Assembly: GCF_003073045.1 (NCBI RefSeq)
Contig: NC_037594.1
Location: forward strand, 21,954,927-22,018,926
Length of the DNA: 64,000 nt
Direction of reading: 5' to 3'
Source: Pomacea canaliculata
Taxonomy: Eukaryota; Mollusca; Gastropoda; Architaenioglossa; Ampullariidae
In this document: positions 23,701 through 36,450 of the stretch, in pieces
Layout: the number at the start of each line of letters is the position of its first letter
Position numbering within the stretch: position 1 is the stretch's first letter
The notes under the pieces: generated by a model
The model's input: the letters and a program-made list of their open reading frames with translations, nothing else
Databases searched by the model: none
Told to the model about the DNA's origin: nothing
Made by a program: the position numbers and the translations under genes

Positions 23701-26700
23701 ATGATGACAGTGATATCGTGATAAAAATGGCATCAGCAGTAATGACAACAAACTTGTGATGCATTTATTAACTTACAGTCTCAGCTTGTTATTTCGGCCT
23801 CTTGCTGCACTTTGTGACAGAGATTTTCCCCAAAGTTACTCCCAGTTTATGGATCATATACTGTCTTTATCTCACCACCTTCAACTCTTGCCCAACATTT
23901 GTGTTGGACAGATGGTGGTGAGATAGCAACTTGGGATTGTAAATGGTGAGATAACAAGTTGGGACTGTAAAGGTGAGCAATGATCTGTACCTGCATGTAA
24001 AGTGAGATAATTTTTCAATTTTGAGGGTGTTTTTTAATAATCTAAGAAATTGGTTTCTTTGATTCTGTCAGCATTTTGACCTCACTTCGTTCTCTTGTGG
24101 CATTGAATGAGAGCCTGAAAAAACAGGAGCAAGAGTTCAAAGCTCATTGTAAGGTATGAGGGAACATATTTTTACTAGCTAGAAGGTCAACTAAATCATA
24201 AGTCATAGGAGTGTTATGTAGTACTAAATGCTGATGTTTTGCACATTGGATGTGTGCTAGTTAGGAGAAAGTTTGTCCTACATGGAAATGAAGTGACAGC
24301 CATTTGTCTCAATTTTTATTTTTTGTTAAATTTAATTGTTTCTAATTTTGTACATGAGAATTCTAATTAAGCTCACCATTAACTGTGCAATAGCAGATTT
24401 TATAATTGCAGCGCAAAAAAATATGAAACAGCTAACTTTTTTTTCTGCATAGGATGAGATGGCACGTTTAAAGGATAATATTGAACATCTGAAACACGAA
24501 ACAGATGAGGCAGACAGTGATGACAAACAAAGAGCTGAACTGGTCAACAGACAGTATGAGGCTGACAAAGAGAAGCTTCACAAAATTCGTCTTCTGCTGG
24601 TGGGCATTACCCTCCTCCCTTTGATTATTACAGTTGCAACATTGCTTTTTTTGAAAGAAAAAGTCATATAATAGAGTACAGGAATTCCCATGTTGTCCTA
24701 CACCACTTTTTTGGTCATGTTGCTTAAATGCTGGTAACAAAGGTCTAGGAATGAAAGGGGAAGCAGTACTTTAACATATCATTCTAGTTCTCCCCAAACT
24801 CTTCAAATATTCTTCACCTTTGAGAGCTGAACAAAGTTGATAAAGTGTATTTAAATAATTGGAAAGAAATTGTATCTTTCTTATTTATGTTTTTTTGGAC
24901 ACATATTGAAGTTATTTTAGGATGAAAACATCATTTGTAAATGATTTATATATTTTTTATATCAATTCTTTTAAAAAGGCTCGCAAAAACCGTGAAATAG
25001 CATTACTGCAGCGCAAGATAGATGAGGTACCCTCACGAGCCGAATTGAGCCAGTATCAGCGTCGTTTTGTGGAGCTCTACAACCAAGTTTCATCCACCCA
25101 TCGAGAGACCAAACAATTCTATACATTGTACAATACTTTGGATGATGCCAAGCGTTACATCAGCAAGGAGGTTAGTATTGTAATTGATGAGTATTACAAT
25201 TTGTCTTTTTTTTCATTTCCAAGCTGATTTATTCATCTGTCCTTTTTAGAGACGTTAAATGATTATGTTTAAAGAAATCTTAAATTTGTTTCTCCCAAAC
25301 TTAAAGAGCTTTATAATTGAATATGGCATGTTAAATGTTATTAAAAGTACTTGTATTAATGATCATGGTAACATGTGTAAATTACAACCTTTGCAAATTG
25401 CATCAATTGTTTAAAGTTACAAAAAAACTTGCTTATTTCCAGGTCACCTTACTCAATTCCATCCATGATAATTTCAAACAGTGAGTGCTATGCCCTTTAA
25501 TGTTCTTTGATCTTTAGTTTCCCCAATGCAAAATGGCCATTCATGATATATCTAGGTTGCATAAAAGACTAATACACAATGACCTAATATCTTGGTTTTT
25601 CTAAAATGAGATAGTTTTTGTATTTATCATCTCGTAATGATTAATAATCTTGCTTGTCTGTTAGTGTGTGCGCTGGTTTTACTCCTGTAAGAATCTTCTG
25701 TCGACTTCAGTGTTGGCATTCTAAACTGTGATGTTACTAGAAAAACCTTATAGAGAACATGACTTTTTTGTGGGGTTGTTTTGTTTTTGTTGTCTTTATT
25801 TTATGCCTGTTTGTATGCTATGCTCATTTTAATTCTACATTATATATTTTACTTTGCTTCTATAAAGTACATACTTTCAGTAAATGCACTTTAAAAATAT
25901 TAAATCATCCATGGCTCCCTTTTGTTATCTCCTATAGAAGCCATCCACTCAAAATATGCTATGACACAACAGGATATATGAGAAATGAACTTTATTGGTG
26001 CTTTAGTTCTGTATGTGCATGACAATTTACTGCTTGTTCTCAGAGCCATGTCATCCCCAGCCAACAAAGAACAGTTTTTGAAACAGTTTGAACAGATTGT
26101 GGAGGGCATTAAACAAAACAGAGAAAAGGTTTGTGGAACTAATTTGTCCAGTGTTTCAAATTATTTAATTCACTAACTGTAGCTGCTACATTGATAGGGG
26201 AAAAACATTAAAGGTAAACTGAGATTTGGGAGTCTTAGAAAAGGAAATGCTACTGTCAAAGGTTAAAATGAATCAATTTCCATTTTAAATTTTTTTTTTT
26301 TTTAATTTTTCTTTAAAGTATCCAGACTATGAGGACTTGGTCGGCATGTTGCCTGAAAGGGAAAAGATTACTTGAGTTAATGCTGTCCATTTAATCTAAA
26401 TACCTTCATGCTAAAAAAAGAATATTTTAATGTCATATTTATATTCAAAAAGATGAAATAAATGTAAAGTATCAACTACACATCAATCAAGCATGACACC
26501 CATGTTCCCAAATGTGGCATTGGTGATGTCTGAGTTAGAGAATCTATTTAACTATTTCTAAGGCTTGCTTATATTTGTTCCTACAGGTGGAGAAAAGGCG
26601 TCAAGAAGAAAAGATGCGTCGAGATGTGCTTAATGACCAATACCTTGATTTGCTTGAAAAGCAACGTCTATACTTCAAGACTGTCAAAGAATTTAAAGAG

Positions 26701-26748
26701 GAATGTCGTAAAAATGAAATTCTTCTTACAAGACTACGCTCGGGGTAA
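14729..26748 (+). CDS. CCDC93: CCDC93, CCC-complex coiled-coil subunit
   Basis: Twenty exons: 14729-14797 (or -14809), 15354-15467, 15717-15811, 16186-16297, 16432-16530, 17462-17518, 17819-17916, 18960-18993, 19361-19453, 19978-20028, 21190-21276, 21669-21785, 22261-22323, 23553-23626, 24072-24153, 24453-24599, 24979-25170, 25443-25480, 26044-26128, 26587-26748 (stop TAA). Phases agree throughout; 622-626 aa against ~631 in human. The N-terminal calponin-homology-like part is highly conserved ([64 protein letters not shown]). The rest is coiled coil, with [19 protein letters not shown] and [19 protein letters not shown]. Known role: with CCDC22 and COMMD proteins it forms the CCC complex, which works with Retriever and WASH in endosomal recycling. 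The N-terminus is uncertain: an in-frame ATG at 14654 would extend it, and exon 1 may end at 14797 or 14809. Intron 9 carries a MITE. Confidence 0.95.
19055..19074. repeat. (GT)n microsatellite
   Basis: A short GT dinucleotide run in CCDC93 intron 8, just downstream of the 34-nt exon. Confidence 0.85.
19614..19788. mobile_element. 175-bp MITE with CAGGGCTTCTGCT termini
   Basis: Perfect 13-bp terminal inverted repeats (CAGGGCTTCTGCT / AGCAGAAGCCCTG) bound a 175-bp element in CCDC93 intron 9. CAAAA lies directly outside both ends (19609-19613 and 19789-19793), a possible 5-bp target duplication. The interior has paired GGACCCC / GGGGTCC and GGGTCCC blocks. The CAGGG start suggests hAT affinity, but 8-bp flanks do not match, so the superfamily is open. 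A 94-codon open frame across it looks fortuitous. Confidence 0.7.
20395..20590. repeat. G-rich tandem duplication with TTAGGG-like words
   Basis: Intron 10 of CCDC93 holds about two copies of a ~120-bp G-rich unit. AGATTTAGATTAGGGGTAGATC near 20425 is matched by AGATTTAGGTTAGGGATAGATT near 20545, each followed by G(G)TGATGGGGTT-like sequence. The strand is very poor in C. It looks like a decayed minisatellite; similarity to telomeric TTAGGG is only partial. Confidence 0.55.
22718..22762. repeat. Short tandem repeat, TTAAGTTAACTTTTAG units
   Basis: About three imperfect copies of a TTAAGTTAACTTTT unit in CCDC93 intron 13, directly followed by AAAGCACTTTATAAATTAAC, which resembles the 3' tail of L2/CR1-type LINEs. 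Confidence 0.6.
22945..23170 (+). mobile_element. SINE-like element, copy 1
   Basis: About 225 bp in CCDC93 intron 13. It includes AAGTAAGGCAGAGAGGGAG, GGACACCATCCTCACTT, ACTGGCCCCAAGAAAAG and CTAACACCTCACTCTCCAAC, and ends GGATGACCTTTACCTTTT. The second half aligns with 54170-54296 in the same order, showing a dispersed family. The CCTTTACC tail is of a kind seen in mollusc SINEs, from memory. The 5' border and any tRNA-like head are not resolved. Confidence 0.55.
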
Positions 26749-29700
26749 TATCTTGTGTGCTATCAGGACTGTCAATTCAAAGATTGGATTAATACTATTT
26801 TCACAAGTTGAGTAATTACCGAAACGTTTGAACATTTCATCAAATTCAGATTTTGCTTCCATTTATTCTACATCTCCTCAAGGAGGTGGATAAGGAATAG
26901 GGAAGTTCTTATCTGTAAACAGCTGTTGAGCTTTATCTGAATTGCTATTCTTGACTGTCCAATCACAATGCCATCCATGATGAACATATAATCTTAAATA
27001 CAAGTTGCAAAATTGTCGATTACTCATGTTAGGACCTTTGAGGTTTGTCAAGACTGGTTTGGAAATTAAGGAATGTATGATCTTTCAGTGTGATATGCAT
27101 ATTAAACATTACTTGGAAAGATAAATGCAAGGAATTATTTAGAAATTTATACAGCAAAAATTTATGTTTATCAATGGAAAATTGTGGTATGGAAGTACAG
27201 TTGCCAAATGTTGAGACAAACCCAGACTCACAAATTTCCTCATGCTTTCATTTTTTTTACATGTTCAAGAAATGTTTTCACAAATGAAGATGAATAGACA
27301 AACACTATTGCCGAGTTTATTTTCTCATTTTAATGATGCATGTAACAAATTTATGCTTTCCTGAAAGCTAAGCAATAAACCCTTAAAATATGGCATGAAA
27401 GCTTGGTTACAAAATATGATTTGATTGACTTTGATGATTACATGGATATAAAGGTAAGGAGCCACGCTGTGTCACATTTTGCGAAGCACTACAGTATCTT
27501 TAAACAGTGATGACAAGGGATCCTGAAGTTCTTGAAGAGTCATTAGCAGCTCTTGGGATATAACAAAAATTCTATCCTCCTTACCTTCATTTCAACAGGA
27601 GTAGCAGTCAAGTCCACTAAGAGTAAGGAATTAACAGTTTGCTTGCCCAGACACACTTATACCTTTGTTTGGTTTTATAGTCAAAATACAAGCCTACACA
27701 AAGTCAAAAAAACATTTTCAGCCAGGAAAATTTGTTGTAAAGCATAGGTGTATTGGTGTACTAGCCATCCTAAAATTGGAAATGCACCGAAATCATCAAG
27801 TTTGTACTTCCTTAGCATAACATTCTTTTCTAGGGATAACTTCTGGTTGTGATCAATATTTGCAGCAAACATATTTAAGACTTTTTCCATAAAATAATCA
27901 CATATTTGTTTTAACATACACAGTAACACATTTAACCCTGAGATTCAATACACATTCATGGCTTACATTTTGATGAGCTTTTAAAGTGTGAAACAGCAAT
28001 ATATCTCAAAAACAGAGTAACTTTAAACGTAGATGAGGTGCTCAGGTTCACAATTTGTCACAAAAAATAAAGGGAGAAAAGGGATCTATAACCAAGGTAT
28101 GAACAGATCCTTTCTTTTTTTCATGAATGCACAACACATTCTCTATTCACACACACATTTATAGAGGATGGGAGACGGAAATGCTGGGATGGTGGTGGAA
28201 AGGGATTTGCATCAAACTACAAGTATGTGATAAAAGATCCATCTCACATTAAAAAAATGTTTGATATAAATCTTTTTTAAGGGGGAATTGGCAAAGGAAG
28301 CATTTTGGTGACAGGGAAAAACTTAGCAAAATTCTTTGAATTCAAATTATCATTTCTGCTTAGTTGTAGCAATGCTGTTTGCAAATGCACAGTCATGCCT
28401 TCCTCCTTTCTGCAAAGAAACAATTACATTGTCAAGGTTCAAAACAGTCAATGAATTAGAAGGTTTTTTTCTTTTATCCAACAATGTTGTGCATTTTTGC
28501 ATATGTGCACACTCACACACACTATAATATGTCGACATAAAATGCAAGTAGCAGGCTTCTCTACACAGTATTTTGCTTGTAACAAATCTTTACACCATAA
28601 ACGTTCACTAAGAAAATGCAAAGCTTTGATCAAACTCAGGCAGTAGCAGTGCAATATCTGCCAACATCTTAAGTGGCTGTTGGCTGTAAAAGGTGTTGAG
28701 GGGTGCAAGACTGTGCCTGACAAGTCTTTTCACTCAAGTACTTCAGCTATAGCCCTCAAAGAACTTTCATTACCAATTTCAATGAAAGAAAGGGAATAGG
28801 AATTTTGGTTATAAAAAATTAATTTTTTTTCCCATTATGTACATGCTATATTAAGCAAAAACCTGATAAACTAGTTCAGAATATACATAAAGCAAATATA
28901 GCATCAAAACATAGAAGCAAAATAATGAATCTCATTTGGTGTAAATGGATTTCTTAATGATCGCATACATTATGTTTAAGCAGCAAACAACAGACACATG
29001 TCCTATATAGATAGCTTTTAAAAAAAACATCAAAAATGTTTCCCCCCTTCATAGTATTTAAGGAAAAGCTTGGCATTCAACTTAAATAGTTTTGTTGCAA
29101 ACATTGTCACAATTATTTATGTCTCAAAATCTTTTAGGATTCTATCACCCTGATAACCATGATGATCACATGCATCCAAAAAGGGAAATACTGCACAAAG
29201 CAGTGGATGAACATGCTAAAAGTAGTATGTAACTAAATGCGAATTAGTCTATTTCACCATCGGTAATGATTTCCTCTTTTTTCCATCCTGAAGGTTTTTT
29301 TTTAAACCTTGTGTCATGTACTCTTGCTGGTCAGAATAATCAGTAAAAAAAATATATAAGAGTACACATGGGTAAAATAAAGAAACAAAATTAAACCTTT
29401 TGTACTTTCATTGTTAATACAAGGTGCACTATACATAAATGGTTAAATGCACATGTATGTAAAATGCATCATACTGAAAGGTTAAAAAAAAAGACACTTG
29501 TGATATGGCCAAAGAACTATGGTCCATTCCTGAATCATTGAATAGAGAATAAAGTGCTTTACTAGTATGCTGCACACACATCCATTCTAATGTGTAAGGT
29601 GTGTCTTGAACAGACGGGCCATGTGCATTCCTTATGATGCCATGGCTGCTCAGAACACAAAAGTTGGTAATACAATCAGAAACAGGTTTTCTAGCATAGA

Positions 29701-30682
29701 AAGGCAGTCTCATTTTTGGATCAATTACCATGAATCAGTGCCACTGCATGGTCTCCCATAGTTTGGAGGCATCTTGGTACAATCATTATTGTCCAACCAA
29801 CCACCTCAACCATTTTATTAGAATTATGCTGCAGGATGATAAGGTGACTTTGTAGGCTGGGTGCCACATATGCTTCTGAGAGTATCTGTCAAGCACAATG
29901 GAACATGGATGACTGAACTGTTGGTTTTTTTTAAAGACCAGTAGCAGTAACATGTTCCTATTATCAGGATCACTGAGTGTTCATTCTACTGACCATTTTA
30001 AATTTAGTTACTGTCTTTTAAAATTACAAATATCACAGTCCCAAACCATAACAGGAAACAAAACATAGCAATTAGTTTTCATTAAGAACTACTAACAGTA
30101 CTGGGAGGTTCAAAGTAAGTAGGAACTGGGAGCCTGCAGCTTTCCAATCATTTCCGACTGGTATCACACACTTTTCCCAGCATACAATAGTAGTAGCATA
30201 AGTAATGCTTTTTGATCTCCTAAACAAGTTTCAGTTTTAAAAAATCCTGGGAACAAAAATAGTTAAAACCAAATAAAACTGCAGAATAGTAAATAAGGCA
30301 TGCTATTCAATAAAACAAAACTGCATTCCAAAAAAAAAAAAAAAAAAAAAAGATTTATATACATGCAATGTCTGAAATTGTTTGTCAGCTACTGCTCACT
30401 TATTGGACATAATTTCATGCTGTAATAAGGCCAATGAAAGAGACACAGAAAACCATCTCTTCTAACCACCTCCCCATCTCAACTTCTTGGCTTGGTGCAT
30501 GGAGTGAACTTTGATCTGAACAGCTCCTGATCAGAAACAAATGAATTCACAAATGACTGTCATCTTTGCCATTTAGTTCTTTTGTTAGAAAGGATGCTGA
30601 GTGGCTGACTGGTTGGGGAGAGCCCAAAGTACTTTTATTCCAAGTGGATTATTCTTTTTAAAAGGAAATTGTGATGGTCATG
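26749..30682. other. CCDC93-CHPF tail-to-tail interval (3' UTRs)
   Basis: No coding exon seen. An AATAAA at 27374-27379 (+) is a candidate CCDC93 poly(A) signal, implying a 3' UTR of about 0.65 kb. For CHPF (-), an AATAAA on the minus strand at 30634-30639 lies ~45 bp past the stop, though longer 3' UTRs are possible. A poly-A run sits at about 30331-30351. Small ORFs here have no recognisable similarity. Confidence 0.45.
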
Positions 30683-33600
30683 CTATAAACTCTGAGCTTG
30701 ATCTTGCATAGTCTTGCTCTCCTTTTCCTGGTGTTCAAAAATAAGTTTTGCAAGTTGTGCACGAGTTGCAAGGCCTTCTGAACGGCGCTCCAGGCACTGT
30801 TGATACAGTTTAGGTGGTGAACTGGTTCCACAGTTAAAATGTTTATAGCGGTGCTTCAGAGCTGGCTCCACTGCTCGGAATACGTGCAGCTTGCTGGAGG
30901 ACAGACAACAGATATGCTGCAAAACATTTGTGGCATTGACACAAGCAAGTAATTTAATGCTAACAATGCTTGATCATTATTACATAACACAAAAACAGAA
31001 AAAACTAAAATGACATGCTGAATCAATTCTTATCTTCCAGTGAACTTTTTGTTTTGACTAACCCAAATTTTTTTTTCAAAATAAAATGTATTTATTTAAG
31101 ATGCGTATTTCCAGCATCTGAGCAAGTAACCCGTTCTGATGTTGAGGCACAAGTCCATGATGTCATTGGGGTTTATGGATATGCCTACACAGTATTACAA
31201 ACATTAGAATGTGACATCAGAAGCATTTGTTGATAATATGCATCCACATCCACCCGTTCTGAAATAGCCAAATACAAAATACTCATGCTACACAGAATCA
31301 GGACACAAGCAGACTAGAAGCCTAGTTGTTTCTAACAATTTCTTAAACATCCTTTCTATTTGACTATTTAAAAGTTGTAGATGTTACCTCACCTGTACTT
31401 GACAAACATTTCAAACAGGTCACCATTCTGCACATCCTCTGACATCATGAGTTGGCGGGCATTTAAATAATCAGAATTGTAGAAGCTTGCATGTTCAAAA
31501 GATTGCACATCATAATGACCCACTTTGTTCATCAACTCAATGGTGGTCGGGTACGGCTTCTTGTCATATATCAGATTTGGTTTATACTGCCAAAAGCCAA
31601 TTGGGAAAAAAACCTGGACAAAAGTGCAAGATTTTATGTCCATGGTATCTGTCACAGATGAATCTTATCAAGAGTAATAGATGACATCTATCACAATATA
31701 CCTTAGACTGAAGAAACATATGTTTATGTTCATACAACATTTATAACATTTTTAATAGTTCTGTAATTTATAAGACCAAAGAATAGTAATCTGAAAATGC
31801 ACTAGGTTTCAGAATCTTACACAAATTATACCTGCCACTCTGCTATTGTGTTCATGCGGACACGGTTGAAGAAATCTGTAGTCAGCTCCATACCCACACT
31901 GCACAAAAGAATCAAAGCTTCTGGGCTGAAGCGTTGACTAACAATATGCATGATCTGAAACTGTGAGACAAAGGTGCCGTTGCTCTGAAAAGCTACCCAG
32001 TCAATCTTGGAACTGCTGTCTGCATACTTCTTGCTGTAGTAGGCGATCATAGATCTATGCAAAATAAATAAATGTAAAAAATAACAATATACTCCTTTTG
32101 CAGGTTCAGTTAAATAGGTATTTCATGATTTTGTTCAATGCGTAATAGTAGTCCTGAAATTCTGAGAACCTTTTTATCTTTCTGATAACAAATCTACTGT
32201 CCCAGACACTTGTTTTTGCAGACTTACATAAAGTTGATACACATTTTACTCATGCTTTTCAGCAGCAATCATATAAATTTGACAAACTAACATTAACATT
32301 GAAAAATATAAAATATAGATAAATTGTGGGCTTTTTTAGGTAGATCTGCATCATCTCTGTTGTCATTTGACAACAACACTAACAATTTTCTTCCCTACTT
32401 ACCAGCTTCTAGGAAACACAGACAATGAAAAGTCTGTAAAACATGTGATGCCAAATATAGCTTTAATTCAAACTAAGAAATTACCTAAAGATTCTTTCCT
32501 CAGTCTACTGAAGATAACATTAATGAGATAACTTTCAGCACTACAGGAAGCAGAGGTGAGGCAGGATATGCAGGGGAATACAGTGATAACATTTACCACT
32601 TTAATCACTTTACTTACTTTAACACAGAGAAGTATCTTCTTGCCCAGGCCTCGGGAGCTCTCGGTAGATAAAGATCACAAAAAGATTTGTATTCTCCTGT
32701 GCATCAAGGCAAGTGTGAGCGTAGTTATCCAGAAAAGTTCCAACACCATCCCTATCCTCCTCTGCCACAGGAAGAACTAAGGTAATACGAGAGAGTTCTG
32801 TGACGTACGGCATTGGAACAATCTCCACTTGTCCAAGTGGCCGCACTAGCTGTACCCGTTTTTCTACCTCCAAATTACTTTGACTGGTGTCACGCAAAGT
32901 GATGTCAAGGATGTACTCCATTCCACGCTGTGGATCAAAGCGACGATATCCATTGTTAAGGCGAGAGTACAGGTAGATGTTCTTGTACTTCTCGTTAAGT
33001 CTTTCCACTGAAACTTTGACAACCTCCTGTATATCCATCTTGTCTGGACCTGATGAGAAAAACAGCATAATTCACTTTTAACATGGACTTCACTCCAATA
33101 CTTGTTCTTATTTAATTATATTTCTTCCCTAAAATTCACAAATGAAATTTAATAAGATTCAATTGTATTTACCCCAAAGGACAATTAATAGCAATTAAGG
33201 AAGCAAGTGTTTGAACTGCACAGCACATCTACAATCAACAATACCATCACAAATTCATACCCACCACACCAGACTCCCATACAATTACACCTCAGACCTG
33301 TATATGATCACAATTCACACAATAGCATTCACAAGTCACATGGGTGAAACAATAAAGGACAGCCTCAATCTGTTGGTCCTGCATGCAGACACTCATGATC
33401 AGTGACCCAATGAAAGCTGATAGAATCCTCCTGATAGGACATGCCTATCATCACATAGAATTGCAGACATCTTTGAAAATATCAGCCTGTTACACAGAGT
33501 TTGAAGGTCATGGTCACTGTGACCCCCCACCAACTAACTTGCTTAACAGTATGCCTACATTCTCTCTGAAGATGTATGTAACCCTTCAGTTCCAGTCAAT

Positions 33601-36450
33601 TGCTGAAAATCCTAAACCGTTCTTAGTGCAGCAGATTCCAAAAACTAAGTCTTAAGTTTCAAGCTAAAAGATAAAAAGACACTAAGGTGATTACCGCAGT
33701 AATCGGTCTAGTCAAAAGATTGCATACAGCTGGCGATCCTCAAAGAATTTGAGTGACAGCTTCATGCTTTGCATGCATGTTATAAAATATGGCAGTTACA
33801 CAGAATGTATAGGATGAATATGAATGTGTTTAAGAAAAGTTTTAAAATCCACACCTGTAAGTGATTTCATGTTGGTAAAGTCATCTTGAAAATAAATATG
33901 AGTCTCTGTGAAGTAGTCCCATCGAATAACATCAAAACGAGTTTTTGGTTTATAAGGATCTGGTACACCTGAAAATTAAACAACAGAAATTCTACTCACC
34001 CTGAAAGAAAAGGACACATTTGATTTTGAACAGCACAAACACATTTATCTCATATTTTCTCAGCTTTTTTTTCTCTTTTCATTTGCTTTGGAATAAGAAT
34101 CTACATAGTCAATCCACACTTCTAGTAATAAATGGGTCATCTTCACAAAAATCTTCTGGTGCCACTAACTTGTGTGTTAATATTATTATCTTGATCCCTT
34201 ATATATAAAAAAAACTTGAATTATTAGTGTAATGTTTTTATGTTAATCAAATTGTCATTGACATTTGATAACAAATAAAAAATATTAATATTAGATTTTT
34301 AGATCTTACATGTTAGACCTTCATCCTATTTTGTTTTCAAACCCCCTAGGTAATTTTTTTTTCACATGATTTGTAGCTTACCTAGTTTACATGTTTCATG
34401 ATGGAACACCATGTATGATTTGAATTTAATAATATTAAAAAAAGATCCACCTAAAGCCCTAATGAATCCCCAGCTAACAAATAGACCCTTGCTTACCTAT
34501 GGGCCATGAAATGCTGTCTCGACCACCAGGTGCAAACTGACTCATGTAGAGAATATTCTCCTTCATTCTTTCAATTTCTTGGCGAGTCACATTCAATTCA
34601 TGCTCACAAAAATATCTGCAACAAAAAGTTTAAAAGTATAAGCCTTAGCAAGCGTAAAAATAATTTTTAGAGTTGTAATTTTCTAAAAACTTGTTAAGTT
34701 AACAAATAACCAAGCTTGTACCTTACCTATGCAGCTTATAGTGAGTGGTGTCATCTGGTATAGGAAAAACTGCATGCGATATGTTAAAGTCTGGTGTCTC
34801 CCTTAGTTTGGCAATGGCATCAAAATTGAAGTTGTTTGCCATGTATGATCGATACCTCTTACCCTAAAACAAATACAACATAAGCACATAAGACATTTAG
34901 ACTAAGTTTCAGTCATATTTATGAACAAAGGTTTAGTGTCATCTAACTCCTAGAAATAAATAATTTAAGAGATAACTTATTCATCACTTCTTAATACATT
35001 CCCTTTCTCTTTTACATACACACATATACTCACACACTACCTCTTCATTTTAAGTTTTTCATGCTGGATTGGATTCAGGATATCTAATTTATACTTTATA
35101 ATGTTCTGTTATGTACATATACATACACTGTGCCCATTAGCCAACTACTTTCATTATAACACAGGCTGATAAATCAGTTACACACCCCTCCCTGCTCCTG
35201 ACAACCCATCTCTGTTGCATAGATAAGGCATTTGCCAAGGTTGAGGCTCTGGTCATTGTGATGGCATTTAGCAAGACACCATTCCATGTGATCCTTCACT
35301 AATGCCAGCAGTGACTGTCGATATAAAATTAAAAAAAACGAAAATTGCATTTCACCATTCTACCATAGTCATTCATTCTGAATGGTATAAAGATTGTACA
35401 ATATAATTTGTCTCTAGCTATAGTTTTAGTTATATGTGTGCATAATTTTGTGTGTGTGTGTGTGTATATTTGTACCTGTTCATTCGTTTTAATGCTAGTC
35501 TATAAATCCATAAACTTTGAACTTTAAATATTGTTAATCTTTTGAGAAAATGATGCTGTATGACAGCTTCCCCTACACCCCCTCCACAGTATTACACAAT
35601 TTACATTGTTATTTAAAACTGGGGCCTTCATTTATTTTCATTTTTTTCCTATAAGACATTAAACCACATTAAAAGAAATAATGACCAAAAAAGATAAAAA
35701 TACAATTACCTGTGATATAATGACACCTCCTTCTAGATAACAGTAGGTTTTTCCTGATTCAGTTGATTTAGCTGTCCCCACATGAACATGCTTACTAACA
35801 CTGATGTGACTGACAAGGTCATAAACCTTTTCGGCTCGCAGGTATGTGCGGTCCGAAACAAATAAATAGTAATCATATGTATCAGGAAAATTCTCGGTGA
35901 CATATTTCAGCATGTGAACAGGGCTCAAATGGGGATGGTTATCAGCAAAATTTACTATTGTCATACCTGTTGGAACAGCAGAACCTTTGTCATCTAAGAA
36001 AAAAACCAACTTAGTTACATAATTACTGACAGTTTTGTTAAATGCAACTCCCAGAGTATTAACTGTATCTTTAGAGGTCACGACACCAACAAACAATTTT
36101 TCTCGGATGCCTAATTCTGTGGAGGCATATCTTGGTCGAAAAGGTTTTGCTTTTGAGTTTCCTGGTGCTTCTGCTTGCTCTCCTTCGTCAGGAACTCTAA
36201 CCTGTGGTTCCCTAATATGAGGTTCAAAATTTCCATCTTCTCGAGATTCTAATGACTTAGTGCCTCTCATGTGGATCAATGTTTGTGGGTCCTGACGAGC
36301 AACAAATGTTTCACAGCTATCTTCGCTGTATGGGGCATACATCATGCTCATTGTCACACCCAAGCAAAGACCAATAAACGCAGGAAGGAGTGGCCTCAGA
36401 CATTTCTGGTCCATTTGAAAGTAGAACCGTCCTAACGCATCCAAACCCAT
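30683..36450 (-). CDS. CHPF: Chondroitin polymerizing factor (CHPF/CHPF2-like)
   Basis: Nine coding exons, in transcript order: 36450-35710, 35314-35186, 34863-34727, 34615-34497, 33968-33855, 33049-32618, 32054-31832, 31613-31393, 30893-30683. Total ~775 aa, equal to human CHPF. An N-terminal signal anchor (about residues 18-40, PLLPAFIGLCLGVTMSMMYA) marks a type II Golgi protein. Family blocks: RYASTELGIREKL, RFDVIRWDYFTE, NGYRRFDPQRGMEY, RVQLVRPLGQVEIVPMPYVTE, FYNSDYLNARQL, HVFRAVEPALKHRY, GLATRAQLAKLIFE. Both sites where active chondroitin synthases carry acidic metal-binding motifs are degenerate (FVSDRTYL; LLCSVGMELTTDF), so this is a CHPF-type partner rather than CHSY. Known role: enables chain polymerisation with CHSY1/3. 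At the donor of exon 33049-32618 a stop precedes GTAAGT unless one base is missing (total is 1 mod 3 short by one); the alternative donor GTGTTA would drop about three residues. Confidence 0.9.
35449..35464. repeat. (TG)n microsatellite
   Basis: Short TG run in CHPF intron 1. Confidence 0.8.

Noticed and set aside
23867-23930. Inverted repeat TCTCACCACC / GGTGGTGAGA
   Set aside because: Short arms, no target duplication, followed by a partial direct repeat of the same words; could be a chance hairpin in a CCDC93 intron.
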